64,000 nucleotides of DNA from AP-15 sp963846635 (lineage in GTDB: Bacteria > Pseudomonadota > Alphaproteobacteria > ATCC43930 > CGMCC-115725): contig CAWJXM010000004.1 in assembly GCA_963846635.1 (NCBI GenBank), positions 160,251-224,250 on the forward strand. Reading direction: 5' to 3'. A model generated the notes under the pieces. It had not been told where the DNA came from. It saw nothing but the letters and a program-made list of their open reading frames with translations, and did not search any database. A program made the position numbers and the translations under genes. This document shows positions 34,539-43,460 of the stretch, piece by piece. Numbering within the stretch: position 1 is the first letter of the stretch; each line of letters starts with the position of its first letter.

Positions 34539-36125
34539 GTGCTGTTCAACTCGTTTCAGTATTTATTCGCGTTTTTTCCGCTGACGCTCGCATTGCATCG
34601 GCTCGCCGGCGGCTTTGGCGAACGAGTACAGCAATTCATATTGCTCACCGCATCGCTCGTTTTTTATGCTTGGTGGGACGTACGTTTTCTGAGTCTGCTG
34701 CTCGGCTCGATCCTAATCAATTACGCAATCGGAACGGCGATAGCGGCGTCTGTTGTATACCAGCATCAGCGTAAAGCGACGGCGCTGCTGAGCTTTGGTG
34801 TTACCGCCAATCTAGCGGTCATCGGAATCTTTAAATACGCGGGATTCTTCACTCACAATCTCGATGTTTTATTCGGGACTCATACGACACTCAGCGCAAT
34901 TGTGCTGCCGCTGGGGATTTCGTTTTTTACCTTCGAGCAAATCAGTTTTCTGACCGATGTGCGGCGCGGACAGAGCGTGCCCTCGGACTTGCTGCGCTAT
35001 GCCTTGTTCGTGTCGTTTTTCCCGCGGGTGGTCGCCGGGCCGATCCTGCGGTTTCGCGAGATCGATCCGCAACTGACGCGATCCGCGGTCCGGTCTCGCG
35101 CCGGGCCTGACTTGATGATCGGTTTGACGATCTTCTTTTTCGGCCTGGTCAAAAAAACCGTGCTCGCCGATGGCATTGCCCCCTATGCAAGTTCGGCATT
35201 TCATACCGCGGCAAGCGGTTCGCGCGTCGATTTCTTTGCCGCCTGGACCGGCGCACTGGCTTATACGTGCCAGCTTTATTTCGACTTCTCAGGTTATTCC
35301 GATATGGCAATCGGCGCGGCGCGCTGCTTTGGCATTAAATTCCCGATGAATTTCTTTTCGCCGTATAAATCGACCAGCATTATCGAATTCTGGCGACGGT
35401 GGCACATAACACTGTCGCGCTTTTTGCGGGACTATCTCTATTTCGGCCTTGGCGGCAACCGGCGCGGACCGGGGCGGCGCTATGTCAATCTGATGATCAC
35501 GATGCTGCTCGGCGGTTTATGGCATGGGGCGAGTTGGACTTTTGTTCTGTGGGGCGGCTTGCACGGCGTTTACTTGATGATCAACCACGCCTGGGTGGCA
35601 GTGGCGGAAAAGAGCGCGGGTCTCACCAAATTTCGCCAGTCGCGCGCCGGAGCCGCTTTTGGCTGGGTATTGACGTTCGTGGCGGTCGTTGTTGCCTGGG
35701 TGTTCTTCCGCGCGCCAAATCTCACCAGTGCGGCCACGCTGTTGAAGGGGATGGCCGGGCTCAACGGTTTTGCTCTCCCGGCCGGCCTCGCCTTCGTCTT
35801 TCATCCAGTGCAAGGACTGCTCAACAGATTCGGCATCACATTTATCGAAACATCCGGCGATCAGTTCGTAAAAGGCGTTCTATGGGTCGTTGCGCTGTTG
35901 GGGCTCGCCTTTTTGGCACCGAATACGCAGCAGTTGTTGCACGCTTATGAGCCGGTTCTGGATATGCCCGATACGCGCCGCTTGGAGGCGGGCCAGCCGA
36001 CGCAACCGAAACGGTGGCGAGAGTGGCACCCCACACCGGTATGGGTGATGGCCACCGCGGCGCTTGCTTTTTTTGGAACGATTTCGATTACTCGCGTTAG
36101 TGAGTTTCTCTACTGGCAGTTCTAG
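34539..36125 (+). CDS. MBOAT family O-acyltransferase (AlgI-like)
   Basis: Polytopic inner-membrane acyltransferase that moves acyl groups, often acetyl, onto exported glycans. It opens LFNSFQYLFAFFPLTL, the usual start of the AlgI/DltB group, from GTG 34539. The MBOAT signature is intact: WRRWHITLSRFLRDYLYF and GGLWHGASWTFVLWGGLHG, the second containing the presumed catalytic His. About ten membrane helices are visible over 528 residues. It leads an apparent operon with an SxtJ-like protein, a carbamoyltransferase and an SGNH-like protein. Confidence 0.92.
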   Translation: MLFNSFQYLFAFFPLTLALHRLAGGFGERVQQFILLTASLVFYAWWDVRFLSLLLGSILINYAIGTAIAASVVYQHQRKATALLSFGVTANLAVIGIFKYAGFFTHNLDVLFGTHTTLSAIVLPLGISFFTFEQISFLTDVRRGQSVPSDLLRYALFVSFFPRVVAGPILRFREIDPQLTRSAVRSRAGPDLMIGLTIFFFGLVKKTVLADGIAPYASSAFHTAASGSRVDFFAAWTGALAYTCQLYFDFSGYSDMAIGAARCFGIKFPMNFFSPYKSTSIIEFWRRWHITLSRFLRDYLYFGLGGNRRGPGRRYVNLMITMLLGGLWHGASWTFVLWGGLHGVYLMINHAWVAVAEKSAGLTKFRQSRAGAAFGWVLTFVAVVVAWVFFRAPNLTSAATLLKGMAGLNGFALPAGLAFVFHPVQGLLNRFGITFIETSGDQFVKGVLWVVALLGLAFLAPNTQQLLHAYEPVLDMPDTRRLEAGQPTQPKRWREWHPTPVWVMATAALAFFGTISITRVSEFLYWQF

Positions 36126-36178
36126 CATCGGCGAGGATTGAGCGTTGCTGGCTCATATGAACCGGGACCGAGGCTGAT

Positions 36179-36424
36179 TTGCGTACCGGCGTAAACGGCG
36201 AAGCCGAGCTTACGGGCTGCGTACGACGGCTGCAGGCCGCGCAAATATTTACTTCCATCGCCATGGCGCTGCTATTTTTCGGAGTAGTGACCCCGCTTGC
36301 GATCATCTTGCGGGTTGCTGGCCGGGACCGGTTGCAGCTGCGCCGGCAACCCCAAAAGGCCAGTTACTGGGTGATTCGGCAATTCTCAGGCGAACGCCTG
36401 AACACGGTGATCCGAGCGGCCTGA
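36179..36424 (+). CDS. Short SxtJ-like membrane protein
   Basis: 81 residues with one membrane segment (SIAMALLFFGVVTPLAIILR) followed by LQLRRQPQKASYWV. This matches the C-terminal half of SxtJ-type proteins that accompany carbamoyltransferases. It is shorter than usual SxtJ (about 120-130), lacking the first membrane helix. The start is a TTG at 36179. It lies between the MBOAT and carbamoyltransferase genes, 13 bases before the latter, the arrangement expected for this family. Function is unknown. Confidence 0.6.
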   Translation: MRTGVNGEAELTGCVRRLQAAQIFTSIAMALLFFGVVTPLAIILRVAGRDRLQLRRQPQKASYWVIRQFSGERLNTVIRAA

Positions 36425-36437
36425 CGCAAGGTATCAA

Positions 36438-38272
36438 ATGCGCATTCTCGGTATTTCTGCATTTTACCACGACAGCGCGGCGGCGCTGGTTGAAGATGGC
36501 CGAATCGTCGCCGCAGCCCAGGAGGAACGCTTTACCAGAAAGAAATACGACGACAGCTATCCGACGAATGCGATCGCCTATTGTCTGGCGGAAGCCGGTG
36601 CTGCGCCCGGCGACATCGATTACGTCGCATTTTATGATAAGCCCGCGCTTAAGTTTCAGCGATTGCTTGAAACCTATTTGGCATTTGCGCCGCGTGGCTT
36701 CCGCTCGTTCTGCGAGGCGATGCCGATCTGGCTCACCGACAAGCTGTTTCAGAAACGTTCGTTGGTAAACCGGTTGAAGGCGGCAGCGCCGGAAATCGAT
36801 TGGCGAAACCGATTATTGTTTTCCGAACACCATTTGAGCCACGCAGCTTCAGCTTTCTTTCCGTCGCCTTTCGACAAGCGGTGATCCTGACGATGGACGG
36901 GGTCGGGGAGTGGGCCACAACCTCGGTTGCTCTCGGCGCCGACAATCGGATCACGATGCTGAAAGAGATCCAATTCCCGCACTCGCTGGGTTTGTTTTAT
37001 TCAGCGTTCACCTACTTTACCGGCTTTCGGGTCAATTCCGGCGAGTACAAGGTAATGGGGTTCGCTCCTTATGGCGAGCCGCGTTTTGCGCAGACCATTC
37101 TGGATAATTTAATTGATTTGAAAAAGGATGGCAGTTTTCGTCTCAATCAGGAGTATTTCGACTACTGCACCGGTTTACGAATGACGAACGACCGCTTTGC
37201 CGAGCTGTTCGGCGTGCCGGTGCGCAAACCCGACGAATGGCTCGCCCAAGTGCATATGGATCTTGCCGCCTCGATCCAAATCGTCACCGAGGAGGTCATT
37301 TTGCGGCTGACGCGGTCTTTGGCGGCCGAAACCGGCGCCCGCAATCTGTGTCTCGCCGGCGGAGTCGCGCTCAATTGCGTCGCCAACGGCAAGGTTCTCC
37401 GCGATGGTAAATTCGACAGGCTGTGGGTGCAGCCGGCAGCCGGGGATGCGGGCGGTTCTCTCGGGGCGGCGCTCGCCGCCTATCACCTCGAACAGGGTGG
37501 CACGCGCCATGCGTCGAACCAGATCGACGCGATGTCCGGCAGCTATCTCGGGCCCGCCTTTGGCGACGAAGAGATCAGGCAGCGGCTAAGGGCGGCCGGT
37601 GCAGATTTCACTGAATTGTCCGAAGCCGGGGTCATCGATTGCACCGCGCGTGCTCTTGCTGAAGAAAAAGCCGTTGGCTGGTTTCAAGGCCGTATGGAGT
37701 TCGGTCCACGCGCATTGGGTGCCCGTTCGATCCTCGCCGATGCGCGCAGCCCGTCGATGCAGCGCACCCTGAACCTCAAAGTCAAATATCGCGAGAGCTT
37801 TCGGCCATTCGCCCCATCAGTGCTGCGCGAGGATGTCGCCGACTGGTTCGAATTGGATGATGACAGCCCGTACATGCTGGTTGTTGCCGAAGTCATCGAG
37901 CGCCGGCGGCGGGCGATGAGCGAAGCCGAGCGCCGGCTGTTTGGCATCGACAAGCTCAACGTGCCGCGCTCGGACATTCCGGCGGTGACCCACGTCGATT
38001 ACTCCGCCCGAATCCAGACCGTGCATCGCGAGACCAACCCGCGCTATCACGCGCTGATCAGCCGCTTCAAGGAGCTGACCGGCTGTCCGGTGCTCGTGAA
38101 TACCAGCTTCAACGTGCGCGGGGAGCCGATCGTGTGCACCCCAGAGGATGCATTTCGCTGCTTTATGGGAAGCGAGATCGACGTATTGGTGGTCGGCAAT
38201 TGTTTTCTGCGCAAGGCGGATCAAAACCCGGCCCTGCGCATCGACTATCGTCACACGATCGACCCCGATTAG
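36438..38272 (+). CDS. Carbamoyltransferase (NodU/CmcH family), interrupted by a one-base frame break
   Basis: Transfers carbamoyl from carbamoyl phosphate to a hydroxyl group, here probably of a sugar. The N-terminal part has ISAFYHDSAAALVEDG, QEERFTRKKYD and the metal-binding SEHHLSHAASAFFPSPF; the frame then stops at 36884. One extra G near 36878 would give FDKAVILTMDGVGEWAT and join to the long remainder, which has GEYKVMGFAPYG, LCLAGGVALNCVANG and the C-terminal GWFQGRMEFGPRALGARSIL. The full product would be 611 residues, normal. As written, only a 148-residue fragment and a truncated C-terminal protein could be made. Confidence 0.85.
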
Positions 38273-38282
38273 GGGAGCCGGA

Positions 38283-39650
38283 ATGTCCGGTGACGGCCGC
38301 TCAAGCGGGCTCAGCCGGGCCGCCAAACCAAGTACAACGGGGCGACCGGGCGGCTGCACCAGCATCCACGCAACCGTATTGCCCGGGCTTTACCGCCGTT
38401 CCCCGCCGAAGACGCTCAATGCGTCTCAATTTTTCACATGGTTCGGTGCTTCATTGGTGGCTCTGATTGGCCTGACGATCGGCTTGACCGTTGCCGTCGA
38501 TCCATACCGCATGTATGGCACACCGCCGATACCCGGATGGACCGCGCTAAAGCCGCAAATTTACGATCACCTCAACATCGCGATCACCTACCAGCTCGAA
38601 CGCGTCCGTCCCGACACTCTGCTCCTCGGCAATTCGCGGGTTGAAGTCGGCTTCGATCCCGAGAGCAAAGTCTGGCCGAGTTCAGCCCGGCCGGTCTTCA
38701 ATGCAGCGGAGCCCGGGCGGGATCTTCGTGCTGCGATCGACATGCTGCGCGACGCGATTGCCGTGCATATCCCGAAAACCGTCATCGTCGGTCTCGACAT
38801 TCTCGATTTTTTGCAAAAACCTACCCCCGAGTTGGCGCCGGAACCGGTGAGCCGAGCAGAGGACCGGCGACTGCTTATCGATCGCGACGGCAAGCCTAAC
38901 CCGGAACGGTGGCTGCAGATCTGGCGTGACCGGCTTGCCACGACCTTGTCAATTGATGCAGTGGTCGACAGCGTGGCGACACTGTTCGATCAAGACCCAC
39001 AAACCACCGAGACGATTACGCCCCTCGGGTTCGACCCGATGAATGATTATCGCGTATTCGCCACACGCCAAGGCTACTATGAGCTTTTCGCACAAAAAAA
39101 TGCGACATATCGCGCGCAATATCCGCACTACACCGCACCCGATTTTGCGCATCCTATGGCGTATCGTGAATTCCGCTATTTGCAGGAGATCATCGACCTA
39201 ACGCGAGAGCACAAAATTAACCTCATTCTATTTATCCATCCTTACCACACAGACTACCTCGATATGCTCCGCGAGGTCGGGTTATGGCCGGCCTTCGAAG
39301 CCTGGAAACGAGCAATCGTGAACCTGGTCGCGGCGGCAAAAACGGCTGAGGCTCCGGACCAAATCCGTCTTTTCGATTTCTCCGGCTATAACCGGATCAC
39401 TTCGGAACCGGTCCCGCCGCCCGGCGACCGTCATACCGTGATGCACTGGTACTGGGAAGCCGGCCATTACAAATCGTCAATCGGCGATGAGATGCTGCGA
39501 ACGACGTTTGGCAAGGGCGGCCGCTTTGGCGTGGTGCTGACCCGCGCCAACCTAGATCAGGTCCTGGCTGAAATTCGCGCAAGCCGCGCCCGATACGAAG
39601 CCCGCCGCATGGGTGAGATCGATCTCGACAACAGGACGCGGTCGCGCTGA
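38283..39650 (+). CDS. Membrane-anchored SGNH-like protein of the glycan-decoration locus
   Basis: 455 residues with one membrane helix near residues 53-73 (FGASLVALIGLTIGLTVAVD), after which the protein should be periplasmic. LLLGNSRVEVGFDP resembles SGNH block I with the nucleophile Ser; a late HYKSSIGDEML region might supply the His. Such AlgJ/AlgX-like proteins commonly act with MBOAT acyltransferases by passing the acyl group to the glycan. The ATG at 38283 follows GGGGAG by a few bases and lies 10 bases after the carbamoyltransferase stop. The catalytic assignment is inference. Confidence 0.65.
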   Translation: MSGDGRSSGLSRAAKPSTTGRPGGCTSIHATVLPGLYRRSPPKTLNASQFFTWFGASLVALIGLTIGLTVAVDPYRMYGTPPIPGWTALKPQIYDHLNIAITYQLERVRPDTLLLGNSRVEVGFDPESKVWPSSARPVFNAAEPGRDLRAAIDMLRDAIAVHIPKTVIVGLDILDFLQKPTPELAPEPVSRAEDRRLLIDRDGKPNPERWLQIWRDRLATTLSIDAVVDSVATLFDQDPQTTETITPLGFDPMNDYRVFATRQGYYELFAQKNATYRAQYPHYTAPDFAHPMAYREFRYLQEIIDLTREHKINLILFIHPYHTDYLDMLREVGLWPAFEAWKRAIVNLVAAAKTAEAPDQIRLFDFSGYNRITSEPVPPPGDRHTVMHWYWEAGHYKSSIGDEMLRTTFGKGGRFGVVLTRANLDQVLAEIRASRARYEARRMGEIDLDNRTRSR

Positions 39651-39662
39651 CAGCCAGGCAAA

Positions 39663-39685
39663 CCCGGCACTTGTGTTTTGCCGGG
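39663..39685 (+). terminator. Hairpin after the glycan-decoration operon
   Basis: CCCGGCA (39663-39669) pairs with TGCCGGG (39679-39685) around a T-rich loop, just after the last gene of the operon. No T tract follows, so it is a weak candidate. Confidence 0.35.
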
Positions 39686-39726
39686 CAATCGGTAACCGTT
39701 CGACGTTAAAATGCGGGAGGTAACGC

Positions 39727-40533
39727 ATGGCCAAGACCAAGATTGGCGTCGTCGGCTGTGGCGGCCGCATGGGCCGGATGCTGGTCGCCGAAATCGCGGC
39801 CACCAAGGAGTGCACGATCGCGGGCGGCAGTGAGGCGCCGGGCAGCGGTTACGTCAACCAGGATATCGGTGAAATCGCCGGTCTCGGACGGATCGGCATC
39901 CCGATCGGCGAGACCGTTGATAAGCTGATGCGCGACAGCGATGTCGTGCTCGAATTCACCTCGCCGGCGGCGACCGCCGAGCACGCCGCACTTGCTGCCA
40001 AGCTCGGCAAGCCAATGGTCATCGGCACGACCGGGCTTTCGCCCCAACAGGGCGATGTCGTGCGTGAGGCGGCAAGCGGCGTCCCGATCGTGTGGGCGCC
40101 CAACATGAGCCTTGGCATCAATGTGATGCTAAGCGTCGTCGAGGAGGTTGCACGCCGGCTTGGACCCGATTGGGACATCGAGATCATGGAAATGCATCAT
40201 CGCGGCAAGATCGATGCGCCCTCGGGCACCGCATTGGCGCTCGGGCAGGCCGCCGCGGCGGGCCGCGAGGTCGTGCTTGAAGAGGTTGAGCAGCGCGCCC
40301 GTGACGGGATCACCGGGCCGCGACGGACAGGCGATATCGGCTTTGCCGCGCTACGCGGCGGCGATGTTACCGGCGATCATTACGTGATCTTTGCCGGCGC
40401 TGGCGAGCGCCTGGAACTGATTCATCGCGCGACGACACGTGCGATCTATGCAAAGGGCGCGGTGCGAGCGGCGCGCTGGGTGGTGGGCCGTCCGGCCGGA
40501 CTCTATGGCCTCAAGGAAGTTCTGGGTCTTTAA
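39727..40533 (+). CDS. dapB: 4-hydroxy-tetrahydrodipicolinate reductase DapB
   Basis: NAD(P)H-dependent step in lysine and diaminopimelate synthesis. The N-terminal nucleotide fold has IGVVGCGGRMGRMLVAEI; VLEFTSPAATAEHAALA and IGTTGLSPQQ follow. The active-site motif EIMEMHHRGKIDAPSGTAL holds the catalytic His and Lys. Length 268 residues, standard. A GGGAGG Shine-Dalgarno sequence lies 8 bases before the ATG. It seems monocistronic. Confidence 0.97.
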   Translation: MAKTKIGVVGCGGRMGRMLVAEIAATKECTIAGGSEAPGSGYVNQDIGEIAGLGRIGIPIGETVDKLMRDSDVVLEFTSPAATAEHAALAAKLGKPMVIGTTGLSPQQGDVVREAASGVPIVWAPNMSLGINVMLSVVEEVARRLGPDWDIEIMEMHHRGKIDAPSGTALALGQAAAAGREVVLEEVEQRARDGITGPRRTGDIGFAALRGGDVTGDHYVIFAGAGERLELIHRATTRAIYAKGAVRAARWVVGRPAGLYGLKEVLGL

Positions 40534-40557
40534 ACCTGCGCCAAGCCGCAGCATTGG

Positions 40558-41079
40558 TCAGTCCGTCCGCTCCGGCCCGATTGCGGCACGCCAGCGCATC
40601 AGCGCATCGCGGATAGTGCCGGCGAGCTCGCGCCGGACCGCCGGTGCAAGAAAATCGCCGATCGCGAGAAAGCGCCCGTGTGAGGCGACAAAGAGCCGGT
40701 TCGAATCGGCGTCACGCTCTTCGAGCACGACCCTCAGCCAGAACGGCTGGAAGCGCCAGACGCGACGATTGCCGTACACGCTGATGCGTTCGACCGTAAA
40801 GGCGTCGCCGGCAAGCCGCAGGATTTCGCGCAGCCGCGCTCTGCGATAGCTGATGCGAAACGCGACGTAAACGAGTGCTACATCGAGCCCGAAAAAACCG
40901 GTGACGGGCCAAGCGCCGATCGACACAAATGCTATTCCAACGGCGAAGCTGATCAGACCAACAATCAGCATCAACAGCTGAAATCCGCGCAGCGGCAGGC
41001 TGCGATGCGGCAACAATACCCGCTCGAAGAATGGCGGGTCGAGCGGCGACGGAGGCGCATCTGCTGGAGTTGAGACCAT
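40558..41079 (-). CDS. DUF2244 integral membrane protein
   Basis: 173 residues with an N-terminal LLPHRSLPLRGFQLLM motif and two close membrane helices (about 38-54 and 57-76), then a soluble part with YRRARLREILRLAGDAFTV and GNRRVWRFQPFWLRV. This is the DUF2244 pattern common in alphaproteobacteria, where the gene often lies near nth, as here (divergent, about 100 bases apart). Function unknown. Confidence 0.85.
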   Translation of the reverse strand: MVSTPADAPPSPLDPPFFERVLLPHRSLPLRGFQLLMLIVGLISFAVGIAFVSIGAWPVTGFFGLDVALVYVAFRISYRRARLREILRLAGDAFTVERISVYGNRRVWRFQPFWLRVVLEERDADSNRLFVASHGRFLAIGDFLAPAVRRELAGTIRDALMRWRAAIGPERTD

Positions 41080-41183
41080 CGCTCGATAAACAGTACGGCC
41101 CGAACCGCGTTGCGTAAAGCGCCTCCCGCTGATCCATCCGTGCCCTTTGCCGGCGGCGCAGGGCGCCCTTACATTGGTGGCCG

Positions 41184-41984
41184 ATGCAACTGATGTCGAA
41201 ACGCGAGATCGAAGAATTTTATCGGCGGTTGGCCGAGACCCGGCCGATCCCGCAGACCGAGCTCGAATTCATCAACCCGTTCACGTTGCTGATCGCTGTC
41301 GTGCTGTCGGCGCAGGCGACCGATGTCGGTGTCAACAAGGCCACGCCGGCATTATTCGCGCTCGCCGACACGCCGGAGAAGATGCTGGCGCTTGGCGAAG
41401 ATCGGCTGATCGAGCTGATCCGCACGATCGGCCTGTTCCGAACCAAGGCGAAAAACATCATCGCGTTGAGCCGCATTCTGGTCGAACAGCACAATGGCCA
41501 AGTGCCGCGCGACCGCGCTGCGCTCGAGGCCCTGCCCGGGGTCGGGCGCAAAACGGCAAATGTCGTGCTCAATGTCGCGTTTGGCGAGCCGACCATCGCC
41601 GTCGATACCCACATCTTCCGGGTCGGCAATCGTACCGGGCTAGCACCTGGCAAGACGCCGCTCGAGGTCGAACTGGCGCTCGAAAAACGCACGCCGCCCC
41701 GGTACAAAAGCCATGCTCATCATTGGCTGATCCTGCACGGCCGCTACGTTTGCAAGGCACGCAAACCGGACTGCCCGATCTGTGTCGTCGCCGATTTGTG
41801 CCATTACCAAGCCAAAACCGGACCCGCGGAGCTGGTTGCGGCTCGCGCCTCAACACCCGAGCCCGAACCACTCACCGACCCCGCTCCCGAGGCTGTGCAA
41901 CGCCGACGCCGAAAGGCGCCGGCGCCAAAGACTAGCTCGCCAAAGATTAGCTCGCGACGCGGACGGGCATCACGTCTGCCATAG
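41184..41984 (+). CDS. nth: Endonuclease III (DNA glycosylase/AP lyase)
   Basis: Base-excision repair enzyme removing oxidised pyrimidines. LSAQATDVGVNKATPALF, the helix-hairpin-helix with catalytic Lys LPGVGRKTANVVLN, and the catalytic Asp in AVDTHIFRVGNR are present. The 4Fe-4S cluster ligands are C-x6-C-x2-C-x5-C in CKARKPDCPICVVADLC. After residue ~215 there is an unusual Pro/Glu/Lys-rich tail of about 50 residues, whose last 38 bases overlap the convergent bactofilin gene. Confidence 0.95.
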   Translation: MQLMSKREIEEFYRRLAETRPIPQTELEFINPFTLLIAVVLSAQATDVGVNKATPALFALADTPEKMLALGEDRLIELIRTIGLFRTKAKNIIALSRILVEQHNGQVPRDRAALEALPGVGRKTANVVLNVAFGEPTIAVDTHIFRVGNRTGLAPGKTPLEVELALEKRTPPRYKSHAHHWLILHGRYVCKARKPDCPICVVADLCHYQAKTGPAELVAARASTPEPEPLTDPAPEAVQRRRRKAPAPKTSSPKISSRRGRASRLP

Positions 41985-42591
41985 CCTCGCCGGCATCCCC
42001 GGCGGGCTGGGCTTGGACGTCGCCTGAAATCTGGCCGCCGCATTCGATCTCGATCTGACCGTAACGGATCGTTCCCGAGACCCGCCCGGTGGCCTTGATC
42101 AAGAGTCGCTTGCGGACGACGAGGTTGCCCTCGAAACGGCCGCGGACCTCGGCTTCGTCGATCGAAGCCGAGCCCTTGAAGAGGCCGGTTTCGGCGATCT
42201 CGACCTCACGGCAATTGTTTAAATTCGCCTCGACACTGCCCTCGATGAACAGCTTGTCACAACAGTTGATCTCACCCGACAGGGTGATCTCCGGACCGAC
42301 ACTGAGCCGGCGCGCTTCCCCATTCGGTCGCGCCGGTTGGGCGAACTCGTTCGGGCGGCGCAGCCCATCACCGAGGTGTGGCGAATTGGCAGAGCGCGGG
42401 GCATCGACAGGGCGCGGCGGATCCGCCGGCCGCGCCATATCGGGCGTCCGCGGCGGCATCATCGGCGGCCGGATCGGGGTCGTCGCGGTCGGGGCAACGA
42501 CCGGTCGGGCAGGCTTCATTGGAATGCCTAAATCGTCGGACGACTCTGCCATTTGACGATCCTCTGTTTCGCTTCGCTTGCGGCTGAACAT
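41947..42591 (-). CDS. Bactofilin family cytoskeletal protein
   Basis: Polymer-forming protein of the bactofilin family, used in cell shape and polar structures. The conserved beta-helical core starts at about residue 98 (GPEITLSGEINCCDKLFIEG, then repeated strands such as EAEVRGRFEGNLVVRKRLLI and GRVSGTIRYGQIEIE). A disordered N-terminal part of roughly 90 residues is rich in Pro, Arg and Met, and a short tail ends the protein. Length 214 residues. It is convergent with nth, with overlapping 3' ends. Confidence 0.88.
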   Translation of the reverse strand: MFSRKRSETEDRQMAESSDDLGIPMKPARPVVAPTATTPIRPPMMPPRTPDMARPADPPRPVDAPRSANSPHLGDGLRRPNEFAQPARPNGEARRLSVGPEITLSGEINCCDKLFIEGSVEANLNNCREVEIAETGLFKGSASIDEAEVRGRFEGNLVVRKRLLIKATGRVSGTIRYGQIEIECGGQISGDVQAQPAGDAGEAMADVMPVRVAS

Positions 42592-42626
42592 GGTCGGAAC
42601 CCGCTCGGATTTTGGTTGCAGGAGAC

Positions 42627-43319
42627 CTAGACCGCGGAGCGAACCCCTGAGTGTGGCGCGCCCCCCGGCAACGCTTCAAAGACATGGACCATAAAAGCGG
42701 TGGCGATGACCGGCGCGACAAGGTTGACGAGCGGGATTGCAAACAGACCAGCGATCACGATCCCGCCGAGAAAAAGACGTCCGGCAAACCGCCGACGCAC
42801 ACGCTCCGCCCCCGCAGAGTCGAGCCGCCGCAAAGCCACCGTTTCGAAATACCCCCTGCCAAAAAGATATCCGTTCAGCGTTAGAAAGAGAACGCAATTT
42901 ATTCCCGGAACCAATAGATAGAGCGGCAGGGCCAGGAGATTGAGCGCGAGCGTAACCATACCCAGCCGTAAGGCCGCCCCTGCGGCTTCGCCCCAGGGCT
43001 GGTGTCGTGCTGGCCCTTTGCCGGGATAATCGGCCGCCTCGACAGCCGCCGCGACCTGATCGACAAAAAATCCGAGGAAGAGCGTTGCGACTGCCGGGAA
43101 CAAAAGCCAACTCAGGGCTAAAATCGTGACCCCGCCCAACGCATCAACCAGCCAGTCGAGCGGCCGCCACGCGAAAAAGGCGGTGCGATAAAGCACTGCC
43201 GCAACAGCCAGCCACAATAGCGCAAATGTCGACGCCGAAAGCGCGAGACCTATCCCCATGATGCGCCATAGCGGCGGCGTCGCCAGCGCGAACAGCGCGC
43301 GCAGAAGAGCACTGACCAT
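42627..43319 (-). CDS. EI24 (CysZ-like) domain membrane protein
   Basis: About 230 residues with four to five hydrophobic segments. The EI24/CysZ-type pattern is visible: SWLLFPAVATLFLGFFVDQVAAAVEAADYPG, the polar loop, then FLTLNGYLFGRGYFETVALRR. CysZ members carry sulfate; alphaproteobacterial relatives are mostly uncharacterised, and no cys genes are linked here. The ATG at 43319 (MVSALLRALF) was preferred over one seven codons upstream because it begins the conserved hydrophobic N-terminus. Confidence 0.8.
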   Translation of the reverse strand: MVSALLRALFALATPPLWRIMGIGLALSASTFALLWLAVAAVLYRTAFFAWRPLDWLVDALGGVTILALSWLLFPAVATLFLGFFVDQVAAAVEAADYPGKGPARHQPWGEAAGAALRLGMVTLALNLLALPLYLLVPGINCVLFLTLNGYLFGRGYFETVALRRLDSAGAERVRRRFAGRLFLGGIVIAGLFAIPLVNLVAPVIATAFMVHVFEALPGGAPHSGVRSAV

Positions 43320-43460
43320 ACGCACAGGCTTGTAGCGCAAGCCACGGTTGCGGCAAACAAATGCTTAGAGTTGGCGGCATGCCGGTATGAACCAGGACGT
43401 CATCGACGATGTTAGCGAATCGCCCGGTACGTCCTGACCGGTCAATTCCAAAGGAAGCGA

